44,501 nt of DNA. Origin: Bradyrhizobium sp. Lineage in GTDB: Bacteria > Pseudomonadota > Alphaproteobacteria > Rhizobiales > Xanthobacteraceae. The position numbers and the translations under genes were made by a program. The number at the start of each line of letters is the position of its first letter. Position 1 is the stretch's first letter. The notes under the pieces are model-generated. The model searched no databases. It was not told the origin of the DNA and worked only from the letters and a program-made list of their open reading frames with translations. The DNA is taken from assembly GCA_028290165.1 (NCBI GenBank), contig JAQGKJ010000542.1, positions 1 through 44,501 on the forward strand. The letters are read 5' to 3'. Below are positions 21,457 to 31,284 of this stretch, in pieces.

Positions 21457-22401
21457 TCAGGGTCCTGATTCGGCGGCCGTCGACATCCGGATATTCCAAA
21501 GCCCTTCCGCAGCGACGCTCTCGATTTCCTTGCGGATGAGAGCGGAGATCGTCGTCGTCGCGACGGACGCTCGCCGGTCCGCAGGAGAGGCGAGGATCAG
21601 CTCGCGCGTGATGGCAGGCTTAGCGATCGGGACAGCCTCAAGTCTGCCCTCCGTGACTTCGGTGCGGACTGCGGAGGGCGGCAGCAAGGTGAAGCCGATT
21701 CCTTCCTCGACAAAGCTGGTGAGAACCCGAAACGAATCCGCTTCCATCACGACCTTGAGGGGCAAGTTCTTACGGGCGGCAGCGCGTTCGATCAGTGCAC
21801 GCAACCCGTGGGAGTGGCTCGGAAGCACGAGTTTTTGTTCGGCAAGCCAACCGATATCGACTTCTCCAAGTTCCTTCAATCCGCTGCCGCGTGGGCCGAC
21901 GGCGACAACATCGTCTCTGCCGAGCGTTTCCACCGTGAGATGAAGGTCGACGGACCGACCGTATATAATGGCAAGGTCCATTTCGCCGCGATGAAGCCAT
22001 TCAACGAGATGGCCACCGTAGCTCTCGACGATCAGGAGTGAAATGTCAGGCAATGCTTCGATGACGCGGCGGGCGAAACGCGCCGAGAGCACGCAGCTGA
22101 CTGTCGGAACCAGACCCAGCACGACCTGTCCGGATGGCGTACCTCCGGCGGATTGCAGGTCGTCACGCACCTGTTCGATCTGACGGACGAGCCCTGTCGT
22201 CCGGTCGAGCAATAACTGGCCCGCGCTTGTGAGCACCATGCCACGGCCGTTGCGGGTGAACAGCTCGACCCTTAGTTCGTGCTCAAGCAGCTTGATCTGT
22301 CGGCTAAGGGCGGGCTGCGCGATGCGGAGCCTGTCCGAGGCTTTGCTAAGGCTCCCCAGCTCCGCGACCGACCGAAATGTGCGAAGTTGACGAAGATCCA
22401 T
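21457..22401 (-). CDS. LysR-family transcriptional regulator
   Basis: A 314-residue LysR regulator. The N-terminal helix-turn-helix is typical: MDLRQLRTFRSVAELGSLSK then IAQPALSRQIKLLEHELRVE. The rest is the periplasmic-binding-protein-like co-inducer domain (GQVVLGLVPTVSCVLSARF; DLAIIYGRSVDLHLTVETL). The ATG at 22401 (MDLRQL) is the standard LysR start; the open frame continues upstream only into recombinase debris. It is tail to tail with the ThDP decarboxylase pair. LysR genes usually face their target; here the facing DNA is decayed, so the target may be lost or be the decarboxylase. Confidence 0.93.
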   Translation of the reverse strand: MDLRQLRTFRSVAELGSLSKASDRLRIAQPALSRQIKLLEHELRVELFTRNGRGMVLTSAGQLLLDRTTGLVRQIEQVRDDLQSAGGTPSGQVVLGLVPTVSCVLSARFARRVIEALPDISLLIVESYGGHLVEWLHRGEMDLAIIYGRSVDLHLTVETLGRDDVVAVGPRGSGLKELGEVDIGWLAEQKLVLPSHSHGLRALIERAAARKNLPLKVVMEADSFRVLTSFVEEGIGFTLLPPSAVRTEVTEGRLEAVPIAKPAITRELILASPADRRASVATTTISALIRKEIESVAAEGLWNIRMSTAAESGP

Positions 22402-22518
22402 GCTACTGCCTTGCAGATCGGGTAAGTCTGCGGCCACTGTTATAACATTTTGGGTGCGGCGACCATGAGTCAACGGCCTCCTGGTGGCAAGTTGAAAAGA
22501 TCTGCCCCACGTCACGAG

Positions 22519-22670
22519 GTTGCCCAGTTCTTCGACCTTTCGAACACCAGCTTGACGGCTTCCTGGACGCGCCGATCCGGATTCTTTCTCATAACGGTCG
22601 CCGGCCTTCACGAAGCCGACGGGCGCCGCCACAACTCGCCCCGGCGCGCCTTCTCGTAGCGGGCTGAGAG
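22519..22670 (-). pseudogene. Fragment of a large serine recombinase, frameshifted
   Basis: Reading the minus strand across three frames gives RYEKARRGELW, then APVGFVKAGDRYEK, then KNPDRRVQEAVKLVF, then KVEELGN. These join into the middle part of a serine recombinase (the DUF-type Recombinase domain after the resolvase domain). At least two frameshifts and the loss of both ends show it is dead. It extends into the long open frame upstream of the LysR start, which is why that frame should not be used for LysR. Confidence 0.55.
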
Positions 22671-22698
22671 CGAGCGATGGCGCAACAGATCCAGTCGC

Positions 22699-22755
22699 GA
22701 TGCTCTCTGTCGCGATCTCGAAGTGGCGCGCTATGCCCTGGACCGGGCGTTCCTA
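22699..22755 (+). pseudogene. Second serine-recombinase fragment, opposite strand
   Basis: The plus strand encodes DALCRDLEVARYALDRAF, which matches from memory the helical C-terminal region of large serine recombinases from Rhizobiales. After it the sequence degenerates. It is inverted relative to the neighbouring minus-strand fragment, so the debris has been rearranged. Evidence is short (18 residues). Confidence 0.4.
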
Positions 22756-23290
22756 AGGTTCAGCCACGGCTCGATCCCACCGTCTCGAATGAGGCACATC
22801 TGCGCCGGAATCTAATTTCTTATGCTGCTTACGACAATTCCGTCAGTTGCACGAGGATTCGCCGATTTTTCGACCGTTTCAACAGATTGGAATCATTCGT
22901 TCACACCCGATCCTCGGTGGGCTCACCGTCATTACGTCCGGGTTTGAGTTTTCGGCACACCCAGGTTGAGATTGCGCTCGATGCATCGAGATCAATGACG
23001 AGGGCCAATGTCGCCACCTCGGCGATCGGATCGCCCATCCGTGCCGGAACGTCATATCCGGGCCCTCATGCGAAATCGTCCGCCTGTTTCGCCTGGAAAG
23101 CTGTTTTAATCGTCTTGCATGCTGCCGAACGCACATTGCATCCGGAGCTGTCCCTTGCGATGATGGAGGCCTTGGCCAACGTGAATGGGAATTTCCCATC
23201 CGGGCTGATCGCGGCGACGCTGCACGCACTGGCTTCGTCGGTAAACGACGCTTATGATGAGGTTCTCTCCGAACCGAGGGTGATGTCGAG

Positions 23291-24196
23291 ATGGAGTTCC
23301 GCACCCTCGAGGTGTTCCGCGCCGTGGCGACGCTGAGGAGCTTCGCGCGCGCGGCCGAGGCGCTGCGCATGACGCAGTCGGCCGTGTCCCAGAGGATCCT
23401 GAACCTCGAGGGGGAGATCGGTGACCGCCTGCTCGATCGCACGTTGAAGGGCGCCGCACTGACGCCCAAGGGCCACCTCATGCTGAGCTATGCTGAGCGG
23501 CTGCTCGCTCAGCGCGACGAGCTGATCGAGGCAATGGCCGAAGCACGCACCGTCCGCCGCATGATCCGCCTTGGTGTTTCCGAAACGATCGCTCAGACAT
23601 GGCTTCCCACCTTCATAGGTGCGGTGAGCGAGAAATATCCGCTGATCACTTTCGAGATCGACGTGGATGTCACCCCCAACCTGCGCGCGCGGCTACTCAC
23701 ACAGGAGATTGACCTCGTCTTCCTCCTCGGCAAGGTGATCGAGCCCGGCATCGATAATGTGGAATTGTGTTCCTATCCGCTGTGCTTCGCGGCGAGCACC
23801 AAGCTGAAATTCGAGCGGACGCCGGTTTCCGCCGAGCAGATGTCCCGCCATCCGCTGATCACCTTCCCGCGTAGCACCCCCATCTACTCCGCCTTGCAGC
23901 AGGTGTTCCAGGAGAGCGCCATCCGGCTGCCTCAGATCCACTGCAGCTCGTCCGTCTCCACCATCATCAAGATGACGCTCGACAATAGAGGCATCAGCGT
24001 GCTCGCGCCGTTCCTCATCGAGGCCGAGCTGCAGGCCGGGAAGCTCACCATCCTCGACACCACCATCAGCCTACCCATGCTCGACTATTCCGCGAGCTAT
24101 CGCGTCGCTCCCGGAATGCAGATGGTCGCCACCATTGGCCGCATGGCGAACATGGTGGCTACAGATTATGCACAGAGCCATAAGCTCGGTCGATAG
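23291..24196 (+). CDS. LysR-family transcriptional regulator upstream of the hyu operon
   Basis: A 301-residue LysR protein. The helix-turn-helix is MEFRTLEVFRAVATLRSFAR then MTQSAVSQRILNLEGEIGDR; the remainder is the effector-binding domain (IRLGVSETIAQTWLPTFIGA; LTQEIDLVFLLGKVI). It is read in the same direction as the hydantoinase genes, with 177 bp between, so it may be the activator of that operon or the first gene of a longer transcript. ATG at 23291 is the normal family start. Confidence 0.93.
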   Translation: MEFRTLEVFRAVATLRSFARAAEALRMTQSAVSQRILNLEGEIGDRLLDRTLKGAALTPKGHLMLSYAERLLAQRDELIEAMAEARTVRRMIRLGVSETIAQTWLPTFIGAVSEKYPLITFEIDVDVTPNLRARLLTQEIDLVFLLGKVIEPGIDNVELCSYPLCFAASTKLKFERTPVSAEQMSRHPLITFPRSTPIYSALQQVFQESAIRLPQIHCSSSVSTIIKMTLDNRGISVLAPFLIEAELQAGKLTILDTTISLPMLDYSASYRVAPGMQMVATIGRMANMVATDYAQSHKLGR

Positions 24197-24373
24197 GGTC
24201 GGTTACTGATTAAGATTGGACTTCCTCTTCGTTTCATCCGAACCTCGAATGCGTTGGCCGGGCAGCATCCGGCCAAGAGCAGCTAGGTACAACACCTCGA
24301 CGCAACGCAATCCGTTCGCCGCGCGCAACAATTGCGGTTCGAGACGTTCGGCACGACGAAGAAAGTTCGAAAA

Positions 24374-26179
24374 ATGCACGATGAAGTCTTCGATCCATTC
24401 GAACTCGAGCTATTCCGGAACGCCTTGCTGTCGGTTGCCGACGAGATGGCGTTGACGGTCCAGCGCACCACCTATTCTGCTGTACTGCGCGACAACCTCG
24501 ACTATTCGACCGGCTTCTTCGATGCCACGGGCCGAATGATCGCGCAGGGCTTTTCGCTGCCGGCCCATCTTGGCTCCATGCCGACTGCTCTCGCCGCCGT
24601 GCTGAAGCGCTTTTCCAGCGAGATTCGGCCGGGCGACGTCTTCGCGCTGAACGACCCGTTCAACGGCGGCATGCACCTGCCGGATATCTTCATTTTCAAG
24701 CCCATCTTTTTCGAGGGGAAGCTTGTCGCCTTCGGCGGCTCCATCTCCCACCATACGGATGTCGGCGGCCGGGTGGCCGGCTCCAACGCGCCGGATTCCA
24801 CGGAGATCTATCAGGAAGGCGTGCGCATCCCGCCCATGCGCATCTTCGACAGCGGCACGCGCAACGAGACCTTCTTCGAGCTGATGGCAGCCAATGTGCG
24901 CGTGCCCGAAATGGTGGCCGGCGACCTCCGTGCCCAGCTCGCCGCCTGCCACGTGGCGGAAGTAGCCTTCACTGAGCTGTGCCGCACCTACGGCGTGGAG
25001 AAAATTGAGGGTCTCGTCGAAACCATGCTCGACCATTCCGAGCGCCTCGCCCGCGCCGAGATCGCCAAGCTGCCGGACGGTGAATTCAGCTTCGAGGATT
25101 ATCTCGACGACGACGGCGTCGATATGGGCCAGCCGATCCGCCTCAAGGTATCCATCACCAAGCGCGGTGACCGCATCACCTTCGACTGGACCGGTACTTC
25201 GCCCCAGGTCCGGGGCGCGCTCAACGCGACGCTCTCCTACACGCAGGCTGCGTGCTATTGCGGACTTCTTTCGGTGATGGAAGGCAGCATTGCTAACAAT
25301 GAGGGCGCATTCCGCGCGGTGGAGGTCATCGCGCCGGAAGGTACGATTGCAAACTGCGTTCTCCCTGCCGCCACCGCCGCCCGCGGCCTCACCGGCTTCC
25401 GCATGGTCGACACGGTTTTCGGCGCCCTGGCAAAAATGGTGCCGGACCGGGTGTTCGCGGCCTCCGACGGCGGCAACACCAACATCTCCATTGGCGGCTA
25501 CGACGCGGACCGCAAGCCCTACATTTTCTGCGACTTCACCTGTGCCGCGTGGGGCGGACGTCCCTGGGCTGACGGGCTCGACGGCAATTCCAGCGTGTTC
25601 GCCAACATGGCGGGCCAGTCGGTGGAGGTCACCGAGGCCGAGCAGCCGCTTAAGGTGGAGTGTTACGAGCTGATCGGCGACCGCGGCGGCGCCGGCACCT
25701 TCCGCGGCGGTGCTCCCTTCCGGCGGGCCTACCGCTTTCTCGGCAACGAGGCAACCATTTCGGTGCGCTCCGACCGCCGCACCATCCGCCCCTATGGGCT
25801 CTATGGCGGTTATCCGGGCGCACCGTCCATGAACTACATGGTGCGCGACGGCGCGACGCCTGAGGTCATGCCCTCCAAGTTTTTCGACCGGCTGCGCCAT
25901 GGAGACCTGTTCATCCACGAGGTGGCCGGGGCTGGCGGCTGGGGCGACCCGCTGGAGCGCGATGCGACGCGGGTGCTGAAGGACGTGCGCAACGGCTTCG
26001 TCTCGCCTCAAGCGGCCGAGAGCCTTTGCGGCGTCGTCCTCCAGTCGGGCGGGGAGGTCGTGGACGAAAAGGCCACGCTGGCGCTGCGGGCGCAGCTCAA
26101 GAGCGCGCGCGGTTGGCAGGAACTACCCTTCTTCTTGCGCGAAGAGCCTGTCATAGCCTTCAAGGCGGCGGCGGAATGA
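24374..26179 (+). CDS. hyuB: Hydantoinase B / oxoprolinase family protein
   Basis: A 601-residue HyuB-type subunit that works with HyuA to hydrolyse cyclic amides (hydantoins, 5-oxoproline or related rings) with ATP. Conserved segments include LSVADEMALTVQRTTYSAVL, DYSTGFFDATGRMIAQG, FALNDPFNGGMHLPD, GGSISHHTDVGGRV and GYPGAPSMNYMV. The ATG at 24374 (MHDEVFDPFELE) is preferred over a TTG at 24332, with GAAGAAAG 8-15 nt upstream. Length is typical (~570-600). The substrate is not fixed by the sequence. Confidence 0.92.
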   Translation: MHDEVFDPFELELFRNALLSVADEMALTVQRTTYSAVLRDNLDYSTGFFDATGRMIAQGFSLPAHLGSMPTALAAVLKRFSSEIRPGDVFALNDPFNGGMHLPDIFIFKPIFFEGKLVAFGGSISHHTDVGGRVAGSNAPDSTEIYQEGVRIPPMRIFDSGTRNETFFELMAANVRVPEMVAGDLRAQLAACHVAEVAFTELCRTYGVEKIEGLVETMLDHSERLARAEIAKLPDGEFSFEDYLDDDGVDMGQPIRLKVSITKRGDRITFDWTGTSPQVRGALNATLSYTQAACYCGLLSVMEGSIANNEGAFRAVEVIAPEGTIANCVLPAATAARGLTGFRMVDTVFGALAKMVPDRVFAASDGGNTNISIGGYDADRKPYIFCDFTCAAWGGRPWADGLDGNSSVFANMAGQSVEVTEAEQPLKVECYELIGDRGGAGTFRGGAPFRRAYRFLGNEATISVRSDRRTIRPYGLYGGYPGAPSMNYMVRDGATPEVMPSKFFDRLRHGDLFIHEVAGAGGWGDPLERDATRVLKDVRNGFVSPQAAESLCGVVLQSGGEVVDEKATLALRAQLKSARGWQELPFFLREEPVIAFKAAAE

Positions 26180-26209
26180 ACGGCAGCGAACCATAAATTG
26201 GGGGGAACC

Positions 26210-28330
26210 ATGGATCAGATCCGCGTCGGCGTCGACATCGGCGGCACCTTCACCGACATCGCCATCATGACCGGCGACGGCGGCATGATCACCAAGAAGG
26301 TGTCCTCCACTGTCGACAATTACGCCCGCGCCATCAGCGAGGGCCTCAAGGAAGTTTTTGCCGAGCATGGATTCTCCGGCGCTGCGGTGGCGGAGTTGCT
26401 GCACGGCACGACGGTGGCCTCCAACGCCATCCTGGAGCAGAAGGGCGCCCGCACTGCGCTCATTACCACCAAGGGCTTCCGCGACGTGCTGGAACTACGT
26501 CTCCTGCGCATGCCGCGGCTGTACGACCTCACCTGGGAAAAGCCGCCCATGCTAGTGGAGCGCCGGCTTCGCCTGGAACTCGACGAGCGCATCAACGCTA
26601 GGGGGGAGGTCGAGCGACCGCTCGATCCCACGGAAGTCGAGGCGCTGCTGGACAGGCTGTTGGAAGAAGGCGTGGAAGCGATCTCGGTCTGCCTGCTGCA
26701 TTCCTACGCCAACGATGCCCACGAGCGCATGGTCAAGGACATCATCCGTCGCCGTGCGCCGGATATGGTGCTCTCCATTAGCTCCGAGGTGCTGCCCGAG
26801 ATCAAGGAATACGAACGCACCTCCACCACGGTGATCAACGCCTATGTGAAGCCCGTCGTCAGCCGCTATCTCAAGGCGCTAGAGACGGACTTGAAGCGCA
26901 TCGACATCTCGGCGCCTCTGCTGCTGATGCAGTCCAACGGCGGACTCACCACGGCGGATACGGCCGCTGAGATGCCCATGAACATCGTAGAATCCGGCCC
27001 TGCCGCGGGCGTGATCGGTGCCCAGGCGCTTGCCCGTCGGGCCGGGTTCGACAAGGTCATCTCCTTCGACATGGGCGGCACCACAGCCAAGGCCGCCCTG
27101 GTGGAGAACGGTGATGTGACGCGCGCCGAGGAATATTCGGTGGGCGGTGGCATCATGATCGGCTCTCGCCTAATGTCCGGCGCAGGCTATGTGCTGAAAG
27201 TGCCCGCCATCGACCTTGCCGAGGTAGGGGCCGGCGGCGGCTCGATCATCTCCATCGATGCGGGCGGGGCGCCGCAGGTAGGGCCAGAAAGTGCCGGCTC
27301 CTTCCCCGGCCCGGTCTGCTACGGCCTGGGCGGAACCGAGCCCACCGTCACCGATGCCAATGTAGTCCTCGGCTACATGAACCCCGAGCACCTCGCCGGT
27401 GGCAGGGTGAAGCTGGATGCGCGAAAATCCCGCGCGGCGCTTGAAGAAAAGGTCGCTGCCCCGCTCGGCCTCTCCGTTGAGCGCGCGGCCCACGGCGCCC
27501 ATCTTGTCGCCGCGGCCAACATGATCCGCGCCATCAAAGCAGTGTCTTCCGAGCGCGGGCGCGACCCCCGCGGCTTCGCCCTCGTGGCGTTCGGCGGCAA
27601 CGGGCCGCTGTTCGCCGCCGGCATGGCACGGTCGCTCGGCATCCGCCGCGTTATCGTGCCGCCCTCGGCGGGCGTGTTCTCCTCCGTGGGCCTGCTCCAC
27701 TCGGATGTGGAGTATCACCTCTCCCGCACCTTCCGGCGGCTCACCCGCACACTCGACCTTTCCGCCCTCGCGGCGGCATGGCAGACGCTGGAGGACCAAG
27801 CTGGCGAGAAGCTGGCGGCAGACGGCTTCTGTCCGGACCAGATGCGCCTGCGCCGCTTCGCCAAGCTGCATTATCGCGGCCAGGCCTACGAGCTCACCGT
27901 GAAGATGCCGGACGGACTCATCGGCGCGGAGACGCCGGCGCTGCTCGAACTCGCCTTCGGAGACGAGCACGAACGGACCTATGGCCACCGGGCCGGGCCC
28001 GACGAACCGGTGGAGTTGGTGAGCCTCAACCTGGTGGCCGGCGCGGAACTGGATGCGATGCGCGGCATCGCGCCCCGTCCGCCTGAGGCCGTAACAAAAT
28101 CGCCCGGCGTGCGGCAGGCTTATTTCGGCCCCGAGCACGGCTGGATGGCAGCGCCGGTGATCGAGCGCGGCCACCTGGCGGGACAGAGCTGGAGCGGGCC
28201 GCTCGTCATCGAGGAATATGACTGCACCTGTGTCGTCCTGCCGGGTATGACCGCGCGGCTCGACGCCCACGGCAACATCGCCATCGACACCTGCGCCGAA
28301 GAGATGCGCGGGGGCCGCATCCATGGCTGA
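26210..28330 (+). CDS. hyuA: Hydantoinase A / N-methylhydantoinase-type protein
   Basis: A 706-residue HyuA-type subunit with the actin-like ATPase fold: RVGVDIGGTFTDIAIM at the N-terminus and ISFDMGGTTAKAALVENGDV in the second half, separated by LHGTTVASNAILEQKGARTA. It completes the HyuA/HyuB complex. ATG at 26210 follows GGGGGAA; it starts 30 nt after hyuB. The 3' end overlaps the FAD oxidoreductase by 8 nt. Full length for the family (~690). Confidence 0.93.
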   Translation: MDQIRVGVDIGGTFTDIAIMTGDGGMITKKVSSTVDNYARAISEGLKEVFAEHGFSGAAVAELLHGTTVASNAILEQKGARTALITTKGFRDVLELRLLRMPRLYDLTWEKPPMLVERRLRLELDERINARGEVERPLDPTEVEALLDRLLEEGVEAISVCLLHSYANDAHERMVKDIIRRRAPDMVLSISSEVLPEIKEYERTSTTVINAYVKPVVSRYLKALETDLKRIDISAPLLLMQSNGGLTTADTAAEMPMNIVESGPAAGVIGAQALARRAGFDKVISFDMGGTTAKAALVENGDVTRAEEYSVGGGIMIGSRLMSGAGYVLKVPAIDLAEVGAGGGSIISIDAGGAPQVGPESAGSFPGPVCYGLGGTEPTVTDANVVLGYMNPEHLAGGRVKLDARKSRAALEEKVAAPLGLSVERAAHGAHLVAAANMIRAIKAVSSERGRDPRGFALVAFGGNGPLFAAGMARSLGIRRVIVPPSAGVFSSVGLLHSDVEYHLSRTFRRLTRTLDLSALAAAWQTLEDQAGEKLAADGFCPDQMRLRRFAKLHYRGQAYELTVKMPDGLIGAETPALLELAFGDEHERTYGHRAGPDEPVELVSLNLVAGAELDAMRGIAPRPPEAVTKSPGVRQAYFGPEHGWMAAPVIERGHLAGQSWSGPLVIEEYDCTCVVLPGMTARLDAHGNIAIDTCAEEMRGGRIHG

Positions 28331-29564
28331 AACGGTGCTGGTGCTCGGCGCCGGCATAGTCGGCGTCGCGGTGGCCGTCCATCTCCGCCGCCGGGGCTTC
28401 GACGTGGCCCTGGTGGACCGGCAGGGGCCGGGGGAGGGGGCCTCCTTCGGCAATGCCGGCCTGATCCAGCGCGAGGCGGTCTTTCCGGCCGCCTTTCCGC
28501 GTGCGGTGTCGGAACTCTTGCGCGTCGCCGGCAACCGTGCGGTCGACGTGTCCTATCACCCGCTGGCGCTACCAGGTTTCGCGTCTCCTCTGTTGCGCTA
28601 CTGGTGGAATTCCGAGCCGCGGCGCTATGAGCAGGCCATCCTCGGTCAGTCGCGCCTCGTGGCGCACGCGTTGGAAGCGCATTTCGATCTTGCGCGGGAG
28701 GCCCGCGCGACACATCTGTTGCGCCCCGTGGGTTGGCTCAACGTGTTCGAGAGGAACGCCACGCTGGAACTGGCCATGGCGCGGGCAGAACGTGCGCGGC
28801 GCGAATTCGGCGTCAACTTCACTCTCCTTAGCCAGGAGCGCCTCGCGGCGCTGGAGCCGCATCTGCGCGCCGGGCAGGCGGGCGCGATCCACTGGACCGA
28901 TCCGAGCTTCGTGGACGATCCGCACGCTCTGACTCTCGCCTATGCGCGCCTTTTCACCGACCACGGCGGCGTACTCGCCACCGGCGATGCCGAAACCCTC
29001 GAACGCACCGGCGTCGGCTGGCGCGTTTCGACCAGCGACGGGCCGGTGGAGGCTGCCCGCACGGTGGTGGCGCTCGGTGCCGCCTCGGCGCGCGTCACGC
29101 GGCGCTTCGGCTATGCGCCGCCGCTGTTCGGCAAGCGCGGCTATCACATGCATTATGCCCTCAAGGGCGATGCGGTGCTCAACCGTCCGGTGGTGAACGG
29201 CGACATCCGCTTCGCCCTTACCCCCATGCGCCGCGGCATCCGTTTGACCACCGGCGTGGAGTTCGCCCGCCAAGGGGCGGAGCCCACCCCGGTCCAACTC
29301 GCACGTGCGGAGCCCGTGGCACGCGGCATGCTTCCTCTGGATCGGCGGCTGGATGGAGTCCCCTGGATGGGCGTGCGCCCCGCTACGCCCGACATGCTGC
29401 CGATCATCGGGCCGATGCCGGGCGAAGGCAGTCTGTGGTGCGCCTTCGGGCATGCGCACCAGGGCCTGACCAATGGTCCCGCCACGGGTCGGATGATCGC
29501 CGAGATAATGACGGGCGAGACGCCCTTCATTGACCCCGCGCCTTATCGTCCCGAACGGTTCTGA
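28323..29564 (+). CDS. FAD-dependent oxidoreductase (DadA/glycine-oxidase type)
   Basis: A 413-residue flavoenzyme. It has the N-terminal Rossmann motif GAGIVGVAVAVHLRRRGFDV, and near the end the DAO-type block GVRPATPDMLPIIGPMPGEG with GHAHQGLTNGPATGRMIAEI. These mark the D-amino acid dehydrogenase / glycine oxidase group, which turns an amine or amino acid into an imine. It is coupled to hyuA by overlap, so it probably acts on the amino acid released by ring opening. The RidA-like protein further down could clear the imine. Confidence 0.9.
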   Translation: MAETVLVLGAGIVGVAVAVHLRRRGFDVALVDRQGPGEGASFGNAGLIQREAVFPAAFPRAVSELLRVAGNRAVDVSYHPLALPGFASPLLRYWWNSEPRRYEQAILGQSRLVAHALEAHFDLAREARATHLLRPVGWLNVFERNATLELAMARAERARREFGVNFTLLSQERLAALEPHLRAGQAGAIHWTDPSFVDDPHALTLAYARLFTDHGGVLATGDAETLERTGVGWRVSTSDGPVEAARTVVALGAASARVTRRFGYAPPLFGKRGYHMHYALKGDAVLNRPVVNGDIRFALTPMRRGIRLTTGVEFARQGAEPTPVQLARAEPVARGMLPLDRRLDGVPWMGVRPATPDMLPIIGPMPGEGSLWCAFGHAHQGLTNGPATGRMIAEIMTGETPFIDPAPYRPERF

Positions 29565-29690
29565 GGCGAAAACCAGCCGCCCGCAATAGTGCGGCATCAC
29601 GATGGTTCAGGAAGGCACGAAAAGCGAATAGTCCAGAGCAATCCCGGTCGTGCCCGGCGCGGCGCATCGGAAATAATGAGGAGTGTAAGC

Positions 29691-31268
29691 ATGTTGAATC
29701 AGAGAAGTCATACCCGCCGCGCGTTCCTGCGCAACACGGTGGTCACCGGCACATCGCTGGGCCTCGCACCGCTGATGGGCAGTACGCTACTGAAGGCGGC
29801 ACCGGGCGCCGAAGGCACGCTCACGCTCGGCATTCCTGGCCTCGCGCCGACGCTAGATCCGTTGAACCTGCTGAACCACGACTGGATGGTGGTGACGCAG
29901 ATGATGTACGAGAACCTGATCGAGTTCGACGTCGACGGTAACCTGAAGCCGCAGCTCGCCGTCGAACTACCCAAGATTTCGGCGGACGGTCTCGTTTACG
30001 AGTTCACGCTGCGCTCCGACGTCACGTTCGGCAACGGCGCGCCCTTTTCCGCGGAGGACGTGAAATACAGCTTCGACTATCTGCTAGACCCGGCGAACAA
30101 GGCAACTCGGCGCCCTGTCTTCTCGCGGATCAAGGAAGTCACTGTCCTCGATCCCATGCACGTGCGCTTCACCCTGAGCGAGCCCTACGCGCCCTGGCTC
30201 GCCTTCATGACCAAGTGCATGGGGATCTTCCCCAAGGGATCGCGGGAGGCCGCGACCGCGGATGCCTTCCGCGCTGCCCCGGTGGGGTTCGGAACCGGCC
30301 CGGCCATCTTCGAGAACTGGCAGGCGAACGACCACATCGCCCTGAAGCGTAATCCCAATTACTGGGGCAAGGGCGTGCCGGCCTGGGAGCGCCTCGTCGT
30401 GAAGCAGTTGCCCGAGGATGCGGCGCGCGTTGCCTATATCCGCACCGGGCAGGCGGACATCATTAGCGCGCCGCCGCCGCGCGAGTTCGCCCAGCTCAAG
30501 AGCGTGACGGGCCTCGCCGGCGCCAGCCGGCCAACGCTCGGTGGCTGGTTCGCCTTCTACATGGACAATTCGAAGCCACCCTTCGACGACGTGAACGTGC
30601 GCCGGGCCATCTCCCATGCTATCGACCGGGAGATGCTTGCGAAGCGAATCTATTTCGGCCTGCTGGACGCCTCCGGCACCATCGCGCCGCCCAGCGCCTG
30701 GTGGTACAGTGCCGCCGCGGACAAGGCGGTGAAGTACGACATCGATCTCGCCAAAAAGTACATGGCCGAGTCCAAGTATAAGGACGGCTTCACCTTCGAT
30801 CTCACCATTCCTTCCACCGCATATCTGCTCGACGTGCGCGACGCGGCCCTGGTGGCGCAGGCGGCGTTCGCCACGATCGGCATCACGGCGAAGATCAAGG
30901 TGATGGAGTTCGCGCCCATGCTCTCTTCCATCATCGCCGGCAACGAGCAGGCCTCCCTGTGGATCCAGATGTCCCCCGGCGAGCCGACCTATCACGTGCA
31001 GAACTGCCTCACGCCCGGACAGGCGCTGCTCGGCACCACCAAGTTCCAGAACCCGAAGATCGTCGAGTACCTGAAACAGGCCTTTGCCGAGACGGACCAA
31101 GAGAAGCTGAAGCCCATCTACGACAAGATGGCGCTGTTCCTGGCGGAGGAATCCCCCATCGTCTGGATCGGCTTCGTCCATGCCGCGAACGTCTGGCGCC
31201 AGAGGGTGCACGACTTCACCGTCAATCAGGGCATCACCTTCAATCCAAAGCCGGTAAAGCTGTCCTAA
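29691..31268 (+). CDS. ABC transporter substrate-binding protein (peptide/opine SBP family 5), Tat-exported
   Basis: A 525-residue periplasmic solute receptor. The N-terminus carries a twin-arginine signal: HTRRAFLRNTVVTGTSLGLA. Family-5 hallmarks follow: TLDPLNLLNHDWMVVTQMMY, FTLRSDVTFGNGAPFSAEDV (drug/peptide SBP type) and the repeated ARVAYIRTGQADIISAPPPR region. ATG at 29691 is preferred over 29676 because GAGGAG precedes it at good spacing. It starts 126 nt after the oxidoreductase and heads the transporter genes. Confidence 0.93.
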   Translation: MLNQRSHTRRAFLRNTVVTGTSLGLAPLMGSTLLKAAPGAEGTLTLGIPGLAPTLDPLNLLNHDWMVVTQMMYENLIEFDVDGNLKPQLAVELPKISADGLVYEFTLRSDVTFGNGAPFSAEDVKYSFDYLLDPANKATRRPVFSRIKEVTVLDPMHVRFTLSEPYAPWLAFMTKCMGIFPKGSREAATADAFRAAPVGFGTGPAIFENWQANDHIALKRNPNYWGKGVPAWERLVVKQLPEDAARVAYIRTGQADIISAPPPREFAQLKSVTGLAGASRPTLGGWFAFYMDNSKPPFDDVNVRRAISHAIDREMLAKRIYFGLLDASGTIAPPSAWWYSAAADKAVKYDIDLAKKYMAESKYKDGFTFDLTIPSTAYLLDVRDAALVAQAAFATIGITAKIKVMEFAPMLSSIIAGNEQASLWIQMSPGEPTYHVQNCLTPGQALLGTTKFQNPKIVEYLKQAFAETDQEKLKPIYDKMALFLAEESPIVWIGFVHAANVWRQRVHDFTVNQGITFNPKPVKLS

Positions 31269-31284
31269 TCGGAGGGAGATGGCG

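Larger units (their letters stand above)
22402..23290. other. Decayed region between two LysR genes
   Basis: 889 bp without an intact gene. Fragments of a serine recombinase are recognisable on both strands (listed separately). The remainder (about 22,760-23,290) shows open stretches on both strands but nothing I can name. Confidence 0.6.

Noticed and set aside
22402..22632. N-terminal extension of the LysR frame at 21457-22401
   Set aside because: The extension encodes serine-recombinase debris; the standard LysR start is MDLRQL at 22401.
24410..26011. Long minus-strand open frame (about 533 residues) opposite hyuB
   Set aside because: Shadow of the plus-strand gene: third-position GC bias and conserved HyuB motifs explain it; the translation has no recognisable domain.
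27170..28534. Minus-strand open frame of about 450 residues opposite hyuA
   Set aside because: Low-complexity Arg/Ala/Gly translation typical of an antisense frame in GC-rich DNA.
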